Origin: Tritrichomonas foetus
Lineage: Eukaryota > Parabasalia > Tritrichomonadida > Tritrichomonadidae
DNA length: 35,163 bases
Reading direction: 5' to 3'
NCBI GenBank assembly: GCA_001839685.1
Contig: MLAK01001062.1
Location: 1 to 35,163, forward strand
Of the stretch, positions 34,998 through 35,163 are shown piece after piece. Made by a program: the position numbers and the translations under genes. Numbering within the stretch: the first letter of the stretch is position 1; each line of letters opens with the position of its first letter. The notes under the pieces are model-generated. The model made no database searches, was not told where the DNA came from, and saw only the letters and a list, made by a program, of their open reading frames with translations.

Positions 34998-35163
34998 AAG
35001 GTCTACATAGTGGTCCCCATCCCAAAGGTCTGGGTCCCANAATGACGACCTTTCGAAACCAATGATCCTCATCGATGTTATCACCAATATCAAAGAATTT
35101 CTTCTAAATCCTTCTACTTCCAGAAGAAATTCTGAACATAAACCATTCAATACTTCTAGATTT
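34986..35163. mobile_element. Left terminus of a second copy of the transposon (continues beyond the window)
   Basis: 34986-35011 is the inverted match of 4081-4106 (CCTCCTATATGAAAGGTCTA at the edge). A partial palindrome, CCCAAAGGTCTGGG (about 35020-35033), takes the place of the hairpin at 4060-4078. An N at 35040 is the first since 17259, as expected where a repeated sequence begins. No gene is visible in the remaining 150 bases. Confidence 0.6.

Noticed and set aside
34902..35150. 82-codon minus-strand frame at the window end
   Set aside because: It begins with a codon other than ATG, crosses the transposon/host junction and overlaps the ankyrin gene antisense.

Overview
The window looks like nuclear DNA of a trichomonad parasite, most likely Trichomonas vaginalis or a close relative. 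The evidence is AT-rich DNA with long intronless genes, and initiator-like TCA(Y)TT motifs a few bases upstream of ATGs (clear at 5252, 22812, 34133 and, on the minus strand, 3526). Several genes also have a UAAA signal overlapping the stop codon. The gene families fit too: a Pmp-like giant surface protein, trichomonad-style ankyrin proteins and transposon ends of Maverick/Polinton character. The species call is inference; no rRNA or other marker gene is present.

Layout. Positions 1-4106 are mobile or repetitive DNA: the 3' end of a coiled-coil ORF, a short ORF, two abutting ~120-bp-arm hairpins, a 52-codon ORF, a broken minus-strand coiled-coil gene (1685-3510) and a repeat-rich terminus ending near 4106. 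Positions 4107-5251 are gene-poor. Positions 5259-17397 hold one giant type I surface protein of about 4,000 residues with Pmp-type GGA(I/L)/FxxN beta-helix repeats, a Thr/Pro/Ser stalk, one membrane segment and an acidic tail. Its frame is broken once at about 15227, where a repeat module is also missing. A decayed copy of the tail of a paralogous gene follows at about 17550-18106.

Positions 18581-34139 are ordinary single-copy genes: a metacaspase-like C14 peptidase (-), a type I membrane protein lacking an ATG (+), a DYRK/CMGC-like kinase (+), casein kinase II beta subunit (+), a multi-pass GT-C/PIG-V-like glycosyltransferase (-), a complete TOR-type PIKK (+) and a coiled-coil protein (-). 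An ankyrin-repeat gene (34140-34997) is cut by a second transposon end at 34986, and this end matches the one at 4106 in opposite orientation.

The genes do not form an operon or an obvious pathway. Three are signalling components (TOR, CK2 beta, DYRK-like kinase). The main points of interest are the modular giant adhesin-like gene with its tandem relic, the matching transposon termini flanking 31 kb of host DNA, and the multiply broken transposon gene, which is visible only when frames are joined by eye. Ambiguous bases (N) fall only in the repetitive parts (1-3130, 7024-17260, 35040) and are absent from the single-copy genes.
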